Of a stretch of 64,000 bases of DNA, positions 1 through 8,464 are shown piece by piece (position 1 is the stretch's first letter; the number at the start of each line of letters is the position of its first letter). Location: NCBI GenBank assembly GCA_041685625.1, contig JAWLFJ010000005.1, forward strand, positions 1 to 64,000, read 5' to 3'. The DNA is from Albimonas sp041685625 (lineage in GTDB: Bacteria; Pseudomonadota; Alphaproteobacteria; Rhodobacterales; Rhodobacteraceae). The position numbers were made by a program, and so were the translations under genes. The notes under the pieces are model-generated. The model was not told where the DNA came from, searched no databases, and saw nothing but the letters and a program-made list of their open reading frames with translations.

Positions 1-546
1 GTCCATCACCGCGTCGGCGGCCGCTTCGTCGAGGTTGCCGGTGGGCTCGTCCGCGAGCAGGAGCGGCGGGCGCGGGGCGAGGGCGCGGCCGATGGCGAAG
101 CGCTGCTGCTGGCCGCCGGAGAGCTGCTCGGGGTAGCGGGCGAGCAGCTCCGCGAGGCCGAGGCGGCGGGCGAGCTCGGCCGTCCAGTCCGGATCCTCGC
201 GCCCGGCGAGGCGGGCCTGGAAGCCGAGGTTGTCGCCGACGCGGAGCGACGGGATCAGGTTGAACTGCTGGAACACGAGGCCGAGACGCTCGCGCCGCAT
301 CGCCGCGCGGCCGCGGTCGTCGAGACCGGTGATCGGCGCGCCGGCGATGCGGATCTCGCCGGCGTCGGGCGCGTCGAGCCCGGCGGCGAGGTGCAGGAGG
401 GTGGACTTGCCGGAGCCGGATTCGCCGGTCAGCGCGACGGTCTCGCCGGGCGCGAGGGAGAGCGAGACGCCGCGCAGGACCTCGACCGGGCCTTCGGGCG
501 TGCGGAAGGCCTTGGTCAGGCCTCGGATCTCGAGCGCGGCGGACAT
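1..546 (-). CDS. ABC transporter ATP-binding protein, LolD/MacB type (C-terminus outside window)
   Basis: ATP-hydrolysing subunit of an ABC transporter of the LolD/MacB-like class, which usually works with FtsX-like permeases in lipoprotein or lipid export. The reverse strand reads open from ATG at 546 to the window edge (182 codons). Seen: Walker A GESGSGKST at about residues 41-49, Q-loop VFQQFNL, signature LSGGQQQR, Walker B LLLADEPT and D-loop NLDE. The first residues (MSAALEIRGLTKAF) and the spacing fit the LolD family. The permease would lie beyond position 1, so the substrate cannot be told. It is not the ATPase of the iron transporter at 6.6-10 kb by sequence class. Start chosen as the ATG that opens the domain. 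Confidence 0.93.
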   Translation of the reverse strand, partial: MSAALEIRGLTKAFRTPEGPVEVLRGVSLSLAPGETVALTGESGSGKSTLLHLAAGLDAPDAGEIRIAGAPITGLDDRGRAAMRRERLGLVFQQFNLIPSLRVGDNLGFQARLAGREDPDWTAELARRLGLAELLARYPEQLSGGQQQRFAIGRALAPRPPLLLADEPTGNLDEAAADAVMD

Positions 547-613
547 TCCGGGCGAAGTGGGCGACCGGGGGGCCGAGGGCAAGCGTGGCGGGGCGCCGCG
601 CCCGGCCGGCGCC

Positions 614-1030
614 TCAGGCGCCGCGGACGAGGCCGAGCGCCTGCACCGCCCAGACGCCGGCGACGGCGGAGAGGGCGGTCAGCACGCCGCCCCAGGTCGT
701 GTCCGTCGCCACCATGCTCCAGGACCAGCCCTTGAGGGTCGACATGTTGGTGAACTCGTAGGTGCCGTAGGCGAGGACGCCGAGGATGAAGCCGTTGAGC
801 GCCGCGTGGGAGAGGGGCGCGGAGGCCGAGAGCGCGGGCCAGGAGCAGAACCAGAGGATTCCCCCGACATAGACCGCGTAGAAGACCGCCGCGATCTCCA
901 GCCGGGGCGCATCGGCCATCAGCGGGCCGACGTGACGCTGGAAGAGCGGGTTCATCACCAGCGTCAGCATCAGCGCGTCGACGACGAGAAAGACGACGAG
1001 GGTGACGGCGTAGAGCGTCGCGACGGTCAT
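614..1030 (-). CDS. DUF2177-type integral membrane protein
   Basis: A 138-residue protein with four hydrophobic stretches, matching the small DUF2177 membrane family of unknown function. Recognisable features are the N-terminal segment TLYAVTLVVFLVVDAL and the conserved loop NMSTLKGWSWSMVATDTTWG before the last membrane span. It lies 67 bp upstream of, and on the same strand as, the ABC ATPase gene, so the two may be cotranscribed, but the gap is long enough for separate promoters. Start is the ATG at 1030, preceded on its strand by an AGGAGGT-like ribosome site. Function unknown. Confidence 0.85.
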   Translation of the reverse strand: MTVATLYAVTLVVFLVVDALMLTLVMNPLFQRHVGPLMADAPRLEIAAVFYAVYVGGILWFCSWPALSASAPLSHAALNGFILGVLAYGTYEFTNMSTLKGWSWSMVATDTTWGGVLTALSAVAGVWAVQALGLVRGA

Positions 1031-1589
1031 CGGACCTCCTGTGGGGGCGTGTTCGCCCGTCCAGATGCGTCCCGCGCGGCGCGGGTCAAGCGGCCCGGGG
1101 AAGCGGAGACGCCGGCTCGCCGCCGAAAACGCCTTCGCCGCGGAGCCGGAGGGGCGGGCTGCGCGCGGCGCGCCGGGTCCCGCGGCATGGACGGGAAGGC
1201 GCGCGCGGCGCCCGGGAGCGCGGCGATCGAAGCCGGCGCGCGCGCTCCGGGCGACGGCGGCGACGGCTGCGGCGATGATCTCGCTCGCCGCGCTCGCCGC
1301 CTTCGCGGCGCCGGGTCCGGCGCGTCGGGTGGTGGTGGTCGGCAGGCGCGGGCCGGCGCGCGCGGCGCCGCGCCGAGGACGAACGGGCGGCGATCGCCCG
1401 TCTCGACGCCTTCTTCGCCGATGCGGCCGTGGCCGTCGCGGGCGCCAAGGTTGCGCGGGCGGCGAGGGTGGGTGGGCCTCTGGACGCCGGACGGCGGCGC
1501 GGGTGCGGACGTTGCCCCGTCCGGGCGCTTCGGGCACGATCGCCGCGACAGGCGCGGACGTCCCGCCCGCCGCCGCGCGAGGATGGCCG
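1031..1589. other. 559-bp intergenic region, no supported gene
   Basis: Divergent gap between the DUF2177 gene and the lipoprotein pair. It is extremely GC-rich with Ala/Arg-only open frames on both strands and no recognisable domain. A short stretch near 1377-1450 translates to a helix-like Ala/Asp/Glu-rich segment, but it lacks a convincing start and frame continuity. Promoters for both flanking units should lie here; none is clear. Confidence 0.5.
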
Positions 1590-1970
1590 ATGCGCCCCGC
1601 CGCCCCCCGCCTCCGACCGCGCGCGCCGGCCGCGCTCGCGCTGCTGCTGACGCTCGGCGGTTGCGCGGAGGTGGGGTGCTGCTTCACGATGCGGGACGCG
1701 GAGGCGGGGCGGACGCTGGTGATCGGCGTCGGCTGGGTCGAGACGGCGCCGCCGGCCGGACCCGGGGCGACGGCGTCGGCGAGCGAGGTCCGCGCGCTGG
1801 GTCTGACGGCCGAGGCCGGGCCGGGCGGCGGCGTGACGCTGGGCTGGACGCGCCGTCGACGCCTGACGGTGGGGCCGGAGGGCGGCTTGATCGGGCTGCA
1901 TCGGGACGCGGCGGGGGGGCTTCGCCTTTCGGCCGAGCCGCCGGGCGCGGGGCAGGAGGACGGCCGATGA
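1590..1970 (+). CDS. Small predicted lipoprotein, unknown function
   Basis: A 126-residue protein whose first 24 residues form an Arg-containing, Leu/Ala-rich signal ending in a lipobox (LTLGGC, Cys25), so it is predicted to be lipidated and envelope-anchored. The mature part contains a Cys-Cys pair (GCCF, near residues 30-31) and a repeated beta-like pattern with GVTLGWTRRR, but I do not recognise a family. The stop codon overlaps the start of the next gene (ATGA at 1967-1970), indicating translational coupling with the second lipoprotein. The start is the ATG just before the signal peptide; a start in another frame at 1583 lacks a signal. Confidence 0.65.
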   Translation: MRPAAPRLRPRAPAALALLLTLGGCAEVGCCFTMRDAEAGRTLVIGVGWVETAPPAGPGATASASEVRALGLTAEAGPGGGVTLGWTRRRRLTVGPEGGLIGLHRDAAGGLRLSAEPPGAGQEDGR

Positions 1971-2659
1971 GACGCACGGGATGGAGGGCGGCCGCCGCGC
2001 TCGCGGCGGCCGCGGCGCTGACCGCGGGTTGCGCCGAGCAGGGCTATTCGGTGATCGCCACCTCGGCGACCAGCATCGGGCTCGAGATCGGGCAGGCGCC
2101 GGCCACGCAGGCTCCGAAGTTCGTGCTGGGCTACAGCCGGGCCGAACACGCCTTCGTGCCGACCAACCGCCCCTCCAACGCCAAGACCGACGACGGCAGC
2201 GACGGCGTGACCGGCGCGGACGACAGCGCCGACGTGCTGATGGAGCTGCGCTACGGCGGCGGCGCGGGCGCGCAGATCGACACCTCGATCTACCAGCGCC
2301 TCGCGGTGGGGGAGACCGCGGTGCGCCAGCGCGGCGCGGCGCTTCTGTTCGCCAAGGGGCCGGACGGGCGGATCGATCCGCAGGCGGCGCAGGTGGCCGC
2401 GCTGGCGGCGGGGATGGCGCGCAGCCGAGATTCGGCGGAGCAGGCGGTGCTCGCCTGCATCTCGCCGGACGGGACCGGCATCGACGCCGCGAAGCGCGAC
2501 GCGCTGATCGCGGAGGCGCTCGCCACGGACGAGCGGCTGTCTCCGGGGCTCTATTCGCGGCTCGGCGCGGCGGGGACGCCGGGCGCGGCGCTGGACGCGA
2601 TGCGCGCCCTGCCCGTCAACACGCTCGACGCGCTCGGCGAGGCCGCCGAGGACTGCTGA
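1967..2659 (+). CDS. Predicted lipoprotein, unknown function
   Basis: A 230-residue envelope lipoprotein: basic N-terminus (MRRTGWR), Ala-rich hydrophobic core and lipobox LTAGC with Cys22. The mature region starts with a segment that looks like an outer-membrane or secretion-associated beta structure (GYSVIATSATSIGLEIGQAP, then VLGYSRAEHAFVPTNR) and ends in a helical Ala-rich half. The pattern resembles proteins annotated only as hypothetical lipoproteins in Rhodobacterales. Coupled to the upstream lipoprotein through an ATGA overlap; followed 20 bp later by a small soluble protein. No function can be assigned. Confidence 0.8.
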   Translation: MRRTGWRAAAALAAAAALTAGCAEQGYSVIATSATSIGLEIGQAPATQAPKFVLGYSRAEHAFVPTNRPSNAKTDDGSDGVTGADDSADVLMELRYGGGAGAQIDTSIYQRLAVGETAVRQRGAALLFAKGPDGRIDPQAAQVAALAAGMARSRDSAEQAVLACISPDGTGIDAAKRDALIAEALATDERLSPGLYSRLGAAGTPGAALDAMRALPVNTLDALGEAAEDC

Positions 2660-2679
2660 GCCACCGAGGAGGAACGGCG

Positions 2680-2880
2680 ATGGACGACGAGTTGCGGATC
2701 GAGGTCTATCCGACCGAGGCGGAGGCGAAGGCCGCCGTGAAGGACATGGTCGCCCAGGGCTTCGACACGGCCGGTCCCTATGGCGGGCACGTCGTGTTCA
2801 GTTCGCTCGCCATGGGCGAGGACGGGCGGGCCGCGGGACACGAGGACGCCTTCACCGTGGTGGGGCGCAAGCCGGGCTGA
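2680..2880 (+). CDS. Small conserved-looking hypothetical protein (66 aa)
   Basis: A 66-residue soluble protein starting MDDELRIEVYPTEAEAK, with a strong ribosome site (GAGGAGGAAC) just upstream and 20 bp downstream of the lipoprotein stop, so probably in the same transcript. Predicted alpha/beta content, no membrane segment, no cysteines. I do not recognise the family. Its 3-prime end (2835-2853) is one arm of a 19-bp inverted repeat whose other arm lies 85 bp further on, in the non-coding region. Confidence 0.7.
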   Translation: MDDELRIEVYPTEAEAKAAVKDMVAQGFDTAGPYGGHVVFSSLAMGEDGRAAGHEDAFTVVGRKPG

Positions 2881-2957
2881 GGCCTCGGCCGCGGCGCCTG
2901 CCGGTTTCCCGGCCGCGGAGATCGAGTTGCGCGTCAGAGAAGGCGTCCTCGTGTCCC
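2835..2957. repeat. 19-bp perfect inverted repeat spanning the end of a gene
   Basis: Arms at 2835-2853 and 2939-2957 are exact reverse complements (core GGGACACGAGGACGCCTTC), separated by 85 bases. One arm is inside the coding sequence at 2680-2880 and encodes GHEDAF; the other lies in the following intergenic region and would encode the same residues on the opposite strand. It could be a small inverted duplication or a long-range stem in the transcript. No T-run follows, so it is not a classic terminator. Confidence 0.6.
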
Positions 2958-3095
2958 CCGGCCCGGGTCGCCGGCGGGACGTTCCGGCGACCGGGTGAGC
3001 CGAACTTGGCGGGGGCGGCGCGTTCGGCCTTCCGCAAGCGTGGCGGGATGGCGTGCCGGCGGCGCATCGCCGGGAAGCGGCGCGGGGCGGGGCGA

Positions 3096-3887
3096 TCAGT
3101 CCTCGAAGATCGCGACGGCGCGGGTGAAGCCCGCGGAAGCTCGCTTGATCTTGTAGGGGAAGCAGGCGATCTCGAAGCCCGTCGGCGGCAGCCTGTCGAG
3201 GTTGGTGAGCTTCTCCATGTGGCAGTAGCCGATCTCCATCGAGGCGCGGTGCCCCTCCCAAATTATAGAAGGATCATGGGTTTCCGCCCATTTCTTCGCA
3301 GTCGACGCGAAGGGGGCGTCCCAGCTCCAGGCGTCGGTGCCGGTGACGCGCACGCCGCGCTCGAGCAGGAAGAGCGTGGCGTCGCGGCCGATGCCGCAGC
3401 CGCGGTTCACGTAGTCGGGGCGGCCGTAGGCCTCGCCGGCCGAAGTGTTGACCACGACGATGTCGAGGGGCTGCAGGGCGTGCCCGATGCGCGCGAGCTC
3501 GGCCTCGAGCTCCAGCGCGCCGACGACGTGGCCGTCCGGGCATTCGCGGAAGTCGAGCTTGACGCCCGGCCGGAAGCACCAGTCGAGCGGAACCTCGTCG
3601 ATGGTCCAGGCGCGCTCTCCGCCCGGCGTGATGCGGCGGTTCATGGTGGAGTGGTGGTGGTAGGGCGCGTCGAGATGCGTGCCGTTGTGGGTGGCGATGC
3701 GCAGCCGCTCCACCGCCCAGCCCTCGCCGTCGGGCAGCTGCCCCGGCTCGAGACCGGGGAAGAAGGACGCGATCTGGCCGGCGGTCTCGGCGTGGCCCTG
3801 GTAGTCGATCTCCGGCGCCATGATCTCGGGATCGGAGGCGATGTCGGCCTCGAGCGCGACGGAGAGGTCGAGGAAGCGGCGGGGCAT
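3096..3887 (-). CDS. Cyclase family protein (kynurenine-formamidase-like metal hydrolase)
   Basis: A 263-residue cytosolic enzyme of the cyclase/KynB-like superfamily, metal-dependent hydrolases acting on amides or lactones. The diagnostic metal motif HNGTHLDAPYHH is near residues 66-77, where the first His, the Asp and later His residues bind the metal. Other family features are the LSVALEAD start and the C-terminal SIIWEGHRASMEIGYCHMEKL. Length matches the family. No signal peptide, unlike the second cyclase-family gene at 15984-16808. Substrate unknown: no kynurenine pathway genes lie nearby. Start is the ATG at 3887 with an AGGAGACC ribosome site. Confidence 0.88.
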   Translation of the reverse strand: MPRRFLDLSVALEADIASDPEIMAPEIDYQGHAETAGQIASFFPGLEPGQLPDGEGWAVERLRIATHNGTHLDAPYHHHSTMNRRITPGGERAWTIDEVPLDWCFRPGVKLDFRECPDGHVVGALELEAELARIGHALQPLDIVVVNTSAGEAYGRPDYVNRGCGIGRDATLFLLERGVRVTGTDAWSWDAPFASTAKKWAETHDPSIIWEGHRASMEIGYCHMEKLTNLDRLPPTGFEIACFPYKIKRASAGFTRAVAIFED

Positions 3888-3994
3888 GGGCGGTCTCCTC
3901 AGACGAGGGCGGCGGTCAGGCCCGGACAGGCGGGCGCGAGGGCGAGGAGGGCGAAGGGCGCGGCCCCCGGCGAAGATCTCCCCCGAGCGGCGGC

Positions 3995-4265
3995 GCCGAG
4001 GGTCGACTTCATGACTTGCACGCCGATCCCGAAGGACGGCGTCGACGGGCCGACTCCCACGGCGATCGCCGCGACCGCGCCGAACCGGATCAGGTCGAGC
4101 CCGCGGCCCTGCGCGACGGTCAGACGTCTCGGGATCGGTATCAGGACGATGGACGACGAGTCGAGGATCGTGCCGAACATGTTGAAAAACAGGGACTAGG
4201 CGAGCGTCACGCGCGGGGTCGCGAGGCCGATCCACGTCACGACCTTCCCGAAGCCCGCCGGGCCC
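3995..4265 (-). pseudogene. Remnant of TRAP transporter large permease (DctM C-terminal part)
   Basis: The reverse strand keeps one frame reading like the last quarter of DctM: PAGFGKVVTWIGLATPRVTLA, then an in-frame TAG at 4196-4198, then SLFFNMFGTILDSSSIVLIPIP, FGAVAAIAVGVGPSTPSFGI and VMKSTLG. In intact DctM these correspond to the conserved lines with LGMFLDxxSIxLI, FGVLxxxNxExGxxTPPFG and the final loop. The rest of the gene, dctP and dctQ are absent. Substitutions at normally invariant residues plus the stop codon show decay. An intact DctM of different sequence lies at 47418-48731. Confidence 0.6.
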
Positions 4266-4601
4266 CCAGAGCGCGCGAACCGCTCCGCGCCGCGAGCGGC
4301 TGGAAGCGGATGGCAGCGGCCGCGACGCGTCGTTCCGGCCTCCGGTCGATCGTGCGGCCCGAGCCCTCGGGCGCGGCGTTCACGGCAGGTACGTAGACCT
4401 CGTCCACCCGCCGCTCCTGGCGGATGGCCCGGACGACGGCCGGGCGAGGGGCGGCGGGAGCGTGGCAGAGGCCGCCGGCGGTCGGCGCGTGGCAGGTCCT
4501 GCCGGTCGGTCCGCCGGCCGTCGCGCGGCAGGGCCCGTCGCCGCGGAGCTCCGTGGGACCGGGCCGTGCGTCCGATGCGCGGGCCCGGTCCCGTCGTCGG
4601 C
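4266..4601. other. Degenerate intergenic stretch with terminator
   Basis: Between the DctM remnant and the exosortase gene. No reading frame shows a recognisable family; the reverse strand may hold further decayed transporter DNA. Its distal part contains the hairpin listed at 4555-4592. Confidence 0.4.
4555..4592 (-). terminator. Hairpin downstream of the exosortase gene
   Basis: Perfect 11-bp stem GGGACCGGGCC / GGCCCGGTCCC with a 16-base loop that itself can pair (GCG/CGC), starting 10 bp after the exosortase stop codon on the reverse strand. No U-tract, as is common at this GC content. Confidence 0.5.
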
Positions 4602-6209
4602 TCACTCGGGGATGTAGGGACCGAGCCGGGGCAGGAGATCCGCCATGAAGGCCTGAAGGCGGGCGTCGCCGGCCGAAGGATCCTCGCCGGCGGCGAGCGG
4701 GGTGATGAGGCGCACCAGCGCGCCGTCGGTCCGTCCACGTCCGATCGAATCCCAGACCATCCAGACCTTGGCCTCGATGTCGCCGGTCAGACGGCGGCCC
4801 CGCCCCTCCACCCAGTAATAGACGAGCTGCTGGTTGTCGCCCTTCTGGATCACGGCGCGGTTCACGGCGAAGGGCTCGATCCCCGTCTCCTCCGGCAGCG
4901 CGATCGTGGGCTCGCTGAGGTCGTACATCTCCCAGCCGCCGCCCGGCAGGCAGACCTCGGGCGAGTGCACGCCCTGCCCCTCGGTCTGCTTGCGGTAATA
5001 CGCGGTCCAGAGGTCCACTCCGCCGCCGTCGGGCGTGCGGTAGAAGCCCGAGAACCAGTCGTCCGCGGCGAGCACGCGCTCGACCTCCGGCTCGAGCGGC
5101 GCTCCGCGCACGCCCTCCCACTCCTCGAAGGCGAGGGGGAAGCCGTCGAAGTCGGAGCGCTCCACCGTGGCGGGCTTCAGGTCCGGCGCGGCCACGTAGA
5201 GGGCGCTGGCGGCCGCGGCCGTCAGCGCCCCGGCGATCAGCGCGGCCGAGGGGGTGATGTCGAGCGCGCGACGGAACTGCGGGCCGAGGCCCTCGAACTC
5301 GAGGTCGAGCGCGACCGAGAGCGGCCGGCGATCCCCGACCGAGAGCTGCAGCAGACGCGCGAGCAGGAACAGGAGCGCGATGCAGGCGCCGAAGATCACC
5401 CAGCCCTCGAAGTAGTGCAGGAAGCCCTCGGCGTGCGCGATGCCGTAGTTGTCGACCAGGATGCCGATCATGCCGATGCGGAAGGAGTTCATCAGCACCG
5501 CCATCGGCACCGCCGCCAGCAGCAGCGTCGCCTTGTGCCAGACGGGTCCGCGGTAGAGCACGCAGAAGATGTAGCTGAAGCTCATGATCGGGAAGAGGTA
5601 GCGCAGCCCCGAGCACGCCTCGGCCACCAGCAGCTTGTAGACGCCGAGATCGATGACGTTGCCGTCGAGGAACACCGGGATCCCGAAGGCGCGCACCAGC
5701 GCCACCCCGATCTCCGACGAGATGAACTGGAGCTGGATGTTGATCTGGTAGTAGAGGAACTGCGGCAGCGGCAGCATGAACACGAGGTGCAGCACCGCCG
5801 GCCAGAAATACCAGCCGCGCTTGAGACCGAAGCAGGTGACGACGAGGCCGGCGACCCAGATCACGATGGAGTAGAACACGATGTCGGGGATCTGCACGAG
5901 GTTGCCGAGCGTGGCGAGCGCCAGCGCGAACACGATCAGCGCGTAGCCGGGCCAGCGGTCCCGCACCGGGCGGTCGACCGGCGGGACCTGCGTCATCTCC
6001 CGCATGAACATGAAGCCCGAGAGCAGCGGGATCAGGGGCCCGTGCGAGTATTCCGCCGTGCCCCAGGCGCGCACGAGCGCGTCGAAACCGTACCAGAACA
6101 GCGGGATCGGTGCGACGACGGCCAGAAGGAACCAGACGAGGCCGGAGCGGTCACCGGCGATCCGCGCGGCGGCGCCGAAGGGTCCGGAAGCGACGTGGGT
6201 CGTCGACAT
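4602..6209 (-). CDS. xrtD: Exosortase, VPLPA-CTERM type (XrtD-like), fused to EpsI domain
   Basis: A 535-residue inner-membrane transpeptidase-like enzyme that sorts and cleaves proteins carrying a C-terminal PEP/VPLPA-CTERM signal. The N-terminal half has about eight membrane spans with the exosortase catalytic set: Cys199 in EACSGLRYLFP, Arg244 in NSFRIGMIG and His265 in FLHYFEGW. The C-terminal part (about 320-535) is the EpsI-like periplasmic domain with the hallmark HSPEVCLPGGGWEM. This fusion and length fit XrtD of Rhodobacteraceae. No exopolysaccharide genes and no VPLPA-CTERM substrate are visible here, so it stands alone. Start at 6209 has a CCAGG ribosome site 9 bases upstream; an ATG at 6218 is possible. 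Confidence 0.92.
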   Translation of the reverse strand: MSTTHVASGPFGAAARIAGDRSGLVWFLLAVVAPIPLFWYGFDALVRAWGTAEYSHGPLIPLLSGFMFMREMTQVPPVDRPVRDRWPGYALIVFALALATLGNLVQIPDIVFYSIVIWVAGLVVTCFGLKRGWYFWPAVLHLVFMLPLPQFLYYQINIQLQFISSEIGVALVRAFGIPVFLDGNVIDLGVYKLLVAEACSGLRYLFPIMSFSYIFCVLYRGPVWHKATLLLAAVPMAVLMNSFRIGMIGILVDNYGIAHAEGFLHYFEGWVIFGACIALLFLLARLLQLSVGDRRPLSVALDLEFEGLGPQFRRALDITPSAALIAGALTAAAASALYVAAPDLKPATVERSDFDGFPLAFEEWEGVRGAPLEPEVERVLAADDWFSGFYRTPDGGGVDLWTAYYRKQTEGQGVHSPEVCLPGGGWEMYDLSEPTIALPEETGIEPFAVNRAVIQKGDNQQLVYYWVEGRGRRLTGDIEAKVWMVWDSIGRGRTDGALVRLITPLAAGEDPSAGDARLQAFMADLLPRLGPYIPE

Positions 6210-6597
6210 GGGCTTCATCCTGGTTGTCGCCTCGTGGCGCGGCCGCCGGTCGGGCGTCCTTCGGTCCTGCTCTTGTGCGGCCCCGCTCCGGCGGCGGATC
6301 CGCGCGTCCTCGGCGGGGCGCGGCCCCGAGGGGCCTGTCGCCGACGCTGCCGGCGGCCGATGTCGCGACGAACCCCCTGCTCGGTCCGAAGACCGCTTCC
6401 GCGACGTCTTATCGCCGATGACCGCCGCGCGCGCAACGGAGCCGGGGGCGCGGCTCGCAGCCGCGTGAAGCGCCCGCGACCGCACGTTCGATTGAGCCGC
6501 CGCGCCGGACCGGCTAGGTCTTCGTCGCGCGGGGCGGCAGTGCCCCGCCGGATCGCGAACCCGTCCCCGGAAGCCGCGCAAGCCGAGCCATGCGCCC
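6210..6597. other. 388-bp divergent intergenic region
   Basis: Separates the exosortase gene (leftward) from the iron-type permease gene (rightward). No supported reading frame. It should carry both promoters, but I see no convincing -35/-10 pair or operator. Confidence 0.4.
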
Positions 6598-8295
6598 ATG
6601 ACCCGCCCGCCGGCCACCATCGCCCCGCCGCCGCCCTTGCCGCGGCGCGCCGGGCCGCGCATCGCCGCGGCCGGGACGCTCGTGCGTCCGGCCTGGGCGC
6701 TGGCCCTGCTCTGCGCGGCGCCCTCGCTTTCGGTCGCGGTGACGGCGCTGCTGGGCGAGGGTGAGACCTGGCGCTTCCTCGCGGCGACGGTGCTGCCGCG
6801 CTACGCGTGGAACACGGCGCAGTTGGCGCTGCTCGTGGCGCTCGGCACCGTCTTGATCGGCGTCGGGTCGGCGGTGCTGACGACGGCGTTCCGGTTTCCC
6901 GGCCGGCGGCTGTTCGAGGTGGCGCTGATCGCGCCGCTGGCGTTCCCGGCCTACGTCCTCGCCTATGCCTACACCTGGGCGCTGGACCATCCCGGGCCGG
7001 TGCAGACGCTGCTGCGCGACGTCATGGGCTGGGGCCCGAGGGACTACTGGTTCCCGGAGGTGCGCAGCCTCGGCGGCGCGGCGCTGATGCTGACGCTGGT
7101 GCTGTATCCTTACGTCTATCTGCTGACGCGGGCGGCGCTTCTGCATCAGAGCGTGGCGGCGCAGCAGGTGGCGCGGACGCTGGGCTGCGGACCCTGGGGC
7201 GTCCTCTTCCGGGTCACGCTGCCGATGGCGCGCCCGGCCATCGCCGGGGGCGTGGCGCTGGCGCTGATGGAGACCATCGCGGATTTCGGCACGGTCGCGC
7301 ATTTCGGCGTGCAGACCTTCGCGACCGGGGTCTATCGGGCCTGGTTCTCGATGGGGGACCGGGCGGCGGCGGCGCAGATCTCGGTGGTGCTGCTCGGCCT
7401 CGCGCTGTCGCTGGCGGCGCTGGAGCGCTGGCAGAGGGGACAGGCGCGCCGGCACGAGGCGGGACGGCGGGTGGAGCGGATCGAGGACCGCGACCTCGTC
7501 GGCTGGCGCGGCTGGGCGGCCTCCGCCGCGTGCGGAGTGCCGGTGGCGTTCGGCTTCCTCGTGCCGCTGCTGATGCTCGGATGGATGGCGGTGCGGGCGG
7601 CGCCGGAGACCTGGTGGTCCCGCTACGCCGGGTTCGCGACGAACACGCTCATGCTCGCCGTCGGAGGGGCGGCGCTGACGGTGGGCGCGGCGCTGATGAT
7701 CGCCTACGCGGCGCGGCTGGCGCCAGGGCGGGCGGCGCGGGCGGCCGAACTCGGCGCCTCGGTCGGCTACGCGGCCCCGGGCAGCGTCATCGCCGTCGGC
7801 CTGCTGGTGCCGCTGGCCTGGACCGACAACGCGGTCGACGCGCTCGCGCGGGAGTGGTTCGGCGTCTCCACGGGGCTGGTCCTCACCGGCTCGGCGGCGG
7901 GACTGCTGCTGGCCTACATGAGCCGCTTCATGGCGGCGGCGCTCAACGCCGTCTCGGCGGGCTTCGAAGCCGTCCGCCCGAGCCTCGACGCTTCGGCCCG
8001 GGTGCTGGGATGCTCGGTCTGGGGCGTGGTGGGGCGGGTGCATGCGCCCATGCTGCGCGGCAGCCTGCTGACGGCGGGGCTGATCGTGTTCGTGGACGTC
8101 GCGAAGGAGCTGCCGGCGACGCTGATGCTGAGGCCCTTCGACTTCGACACGCTGGCGGTGCAGGCCTACCGCCTCGCCTCGGACGAGCGGCTGATCGCGG
8201 CGTCGATCCCGTCGCTCGCCGTCGCCGCGGCGGGGATGCTGCCGGTGCTGCTGCTGGCCGGATCGATCCGCAGGTCGCGCCCCGGCGGCGACTGA
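6598..8295 (+). CDS. Iron(III)-type ABC transporter permease (FbpB/AfuB family)
   Basis: A 565-residue inner-membrane permease with two tandem binding-protein-dependent transport domains, about twelve membrane spans in all, as in FbpB/AfuB and related thiamine permeases. The ATPase-contact loops are visible: a first copy around LGCGPWGVLFRVTLPMARP and a second around VLGCSVWGVVGRVHAPMLRG, each followed by the usual Gly-rich helix. A Pro-rich cytosolic N-terminus precedes the first span. The matching binding protein is convergent at 8958-9977. No gene for the ATPase subunit is present between or beside them, so it must be supplied from elsewhere. Ferric iron is inferred from the binding protein. 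Confidence 0.9.
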   Translation: MTRPPATIAPPPPLPRRAGPRIAAAGTLVRPAWALALLCAAPSLSVAVTALLGEGETWRFLAATVLPRYAWNTAQLALLVALGTVLIGVGSAVLTTAFRFPGRRLFEVALIAPLAFPAYVLAYAYTWALDHPGPVQTLLRDVMGWGPRDYWFPEVRSLGGAALMLTLVLYPYVYLLTRAALLHQSVAAQQVARTLGCGPWGVLFRVTLPMARPAIAGGVALALMETIADFGTVAHFGVQTFATGVYRAWFSMGDRAAAAQISVVLLGLALSLAALERWQRGQARRHEAGRRVERIEDRDLVGWRGWAASAACGVPVAFGFLVPLLMLGWMAVRAAPETWWSRYAGFATNTLMLAVGGAALTVGAALMIAYAARLAPGRAARAAELGASVGYAAPGSVIAVGLLVPLAWTDNAVDALAREWFGVSTGLVLTGSAAGLLLAYMSRFMAAALNAVSAGFEAVRPSLDASARVLGCSVWGVVGRVHAPMLRGSLLTAGLIVFVDVAKELPATLMLRPFDFDTLAVQAYRLASDERLIAASIPSLAVAAAGMLPVLLLAGSIRRSRPGGD

Positions 8296-8464
8296 TCCGA
8301 GGGACGCGTCAGAGATCGCCGTGGCGACCGGGCTGCCGACTGTCGGAAACGCATCTCGCCAGGCGCTACGGCGCAGCGAGAATGTCATGTCTCATGGTAG
8401 GTTTTGTGACTGGAGGTTGTCGGTCACCGGCCGGATCGTTCCGGTATCAAAGGGAGACCTTCTC

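Noticed and set aside
1..546. Possibility that this ATPase is the missing FbpC partner of the iron permease
   Set aside because: Its motifs and N-terminus are LolD/MacB type, it lacks the C-terminal regulatory region start expected for FbpC in the visible part, and it is 6 kb away behind unrelated genes.
230..1966. Upstream part of an 809-codon open frame that ends in the lipoprotein gene
   Set aside because: It runs antisense to the ABC ATPase and DUF2177 genes and is Arg/Gly/Ala-only; the true gene starts at 1967 with a signal peptide and lipobox.
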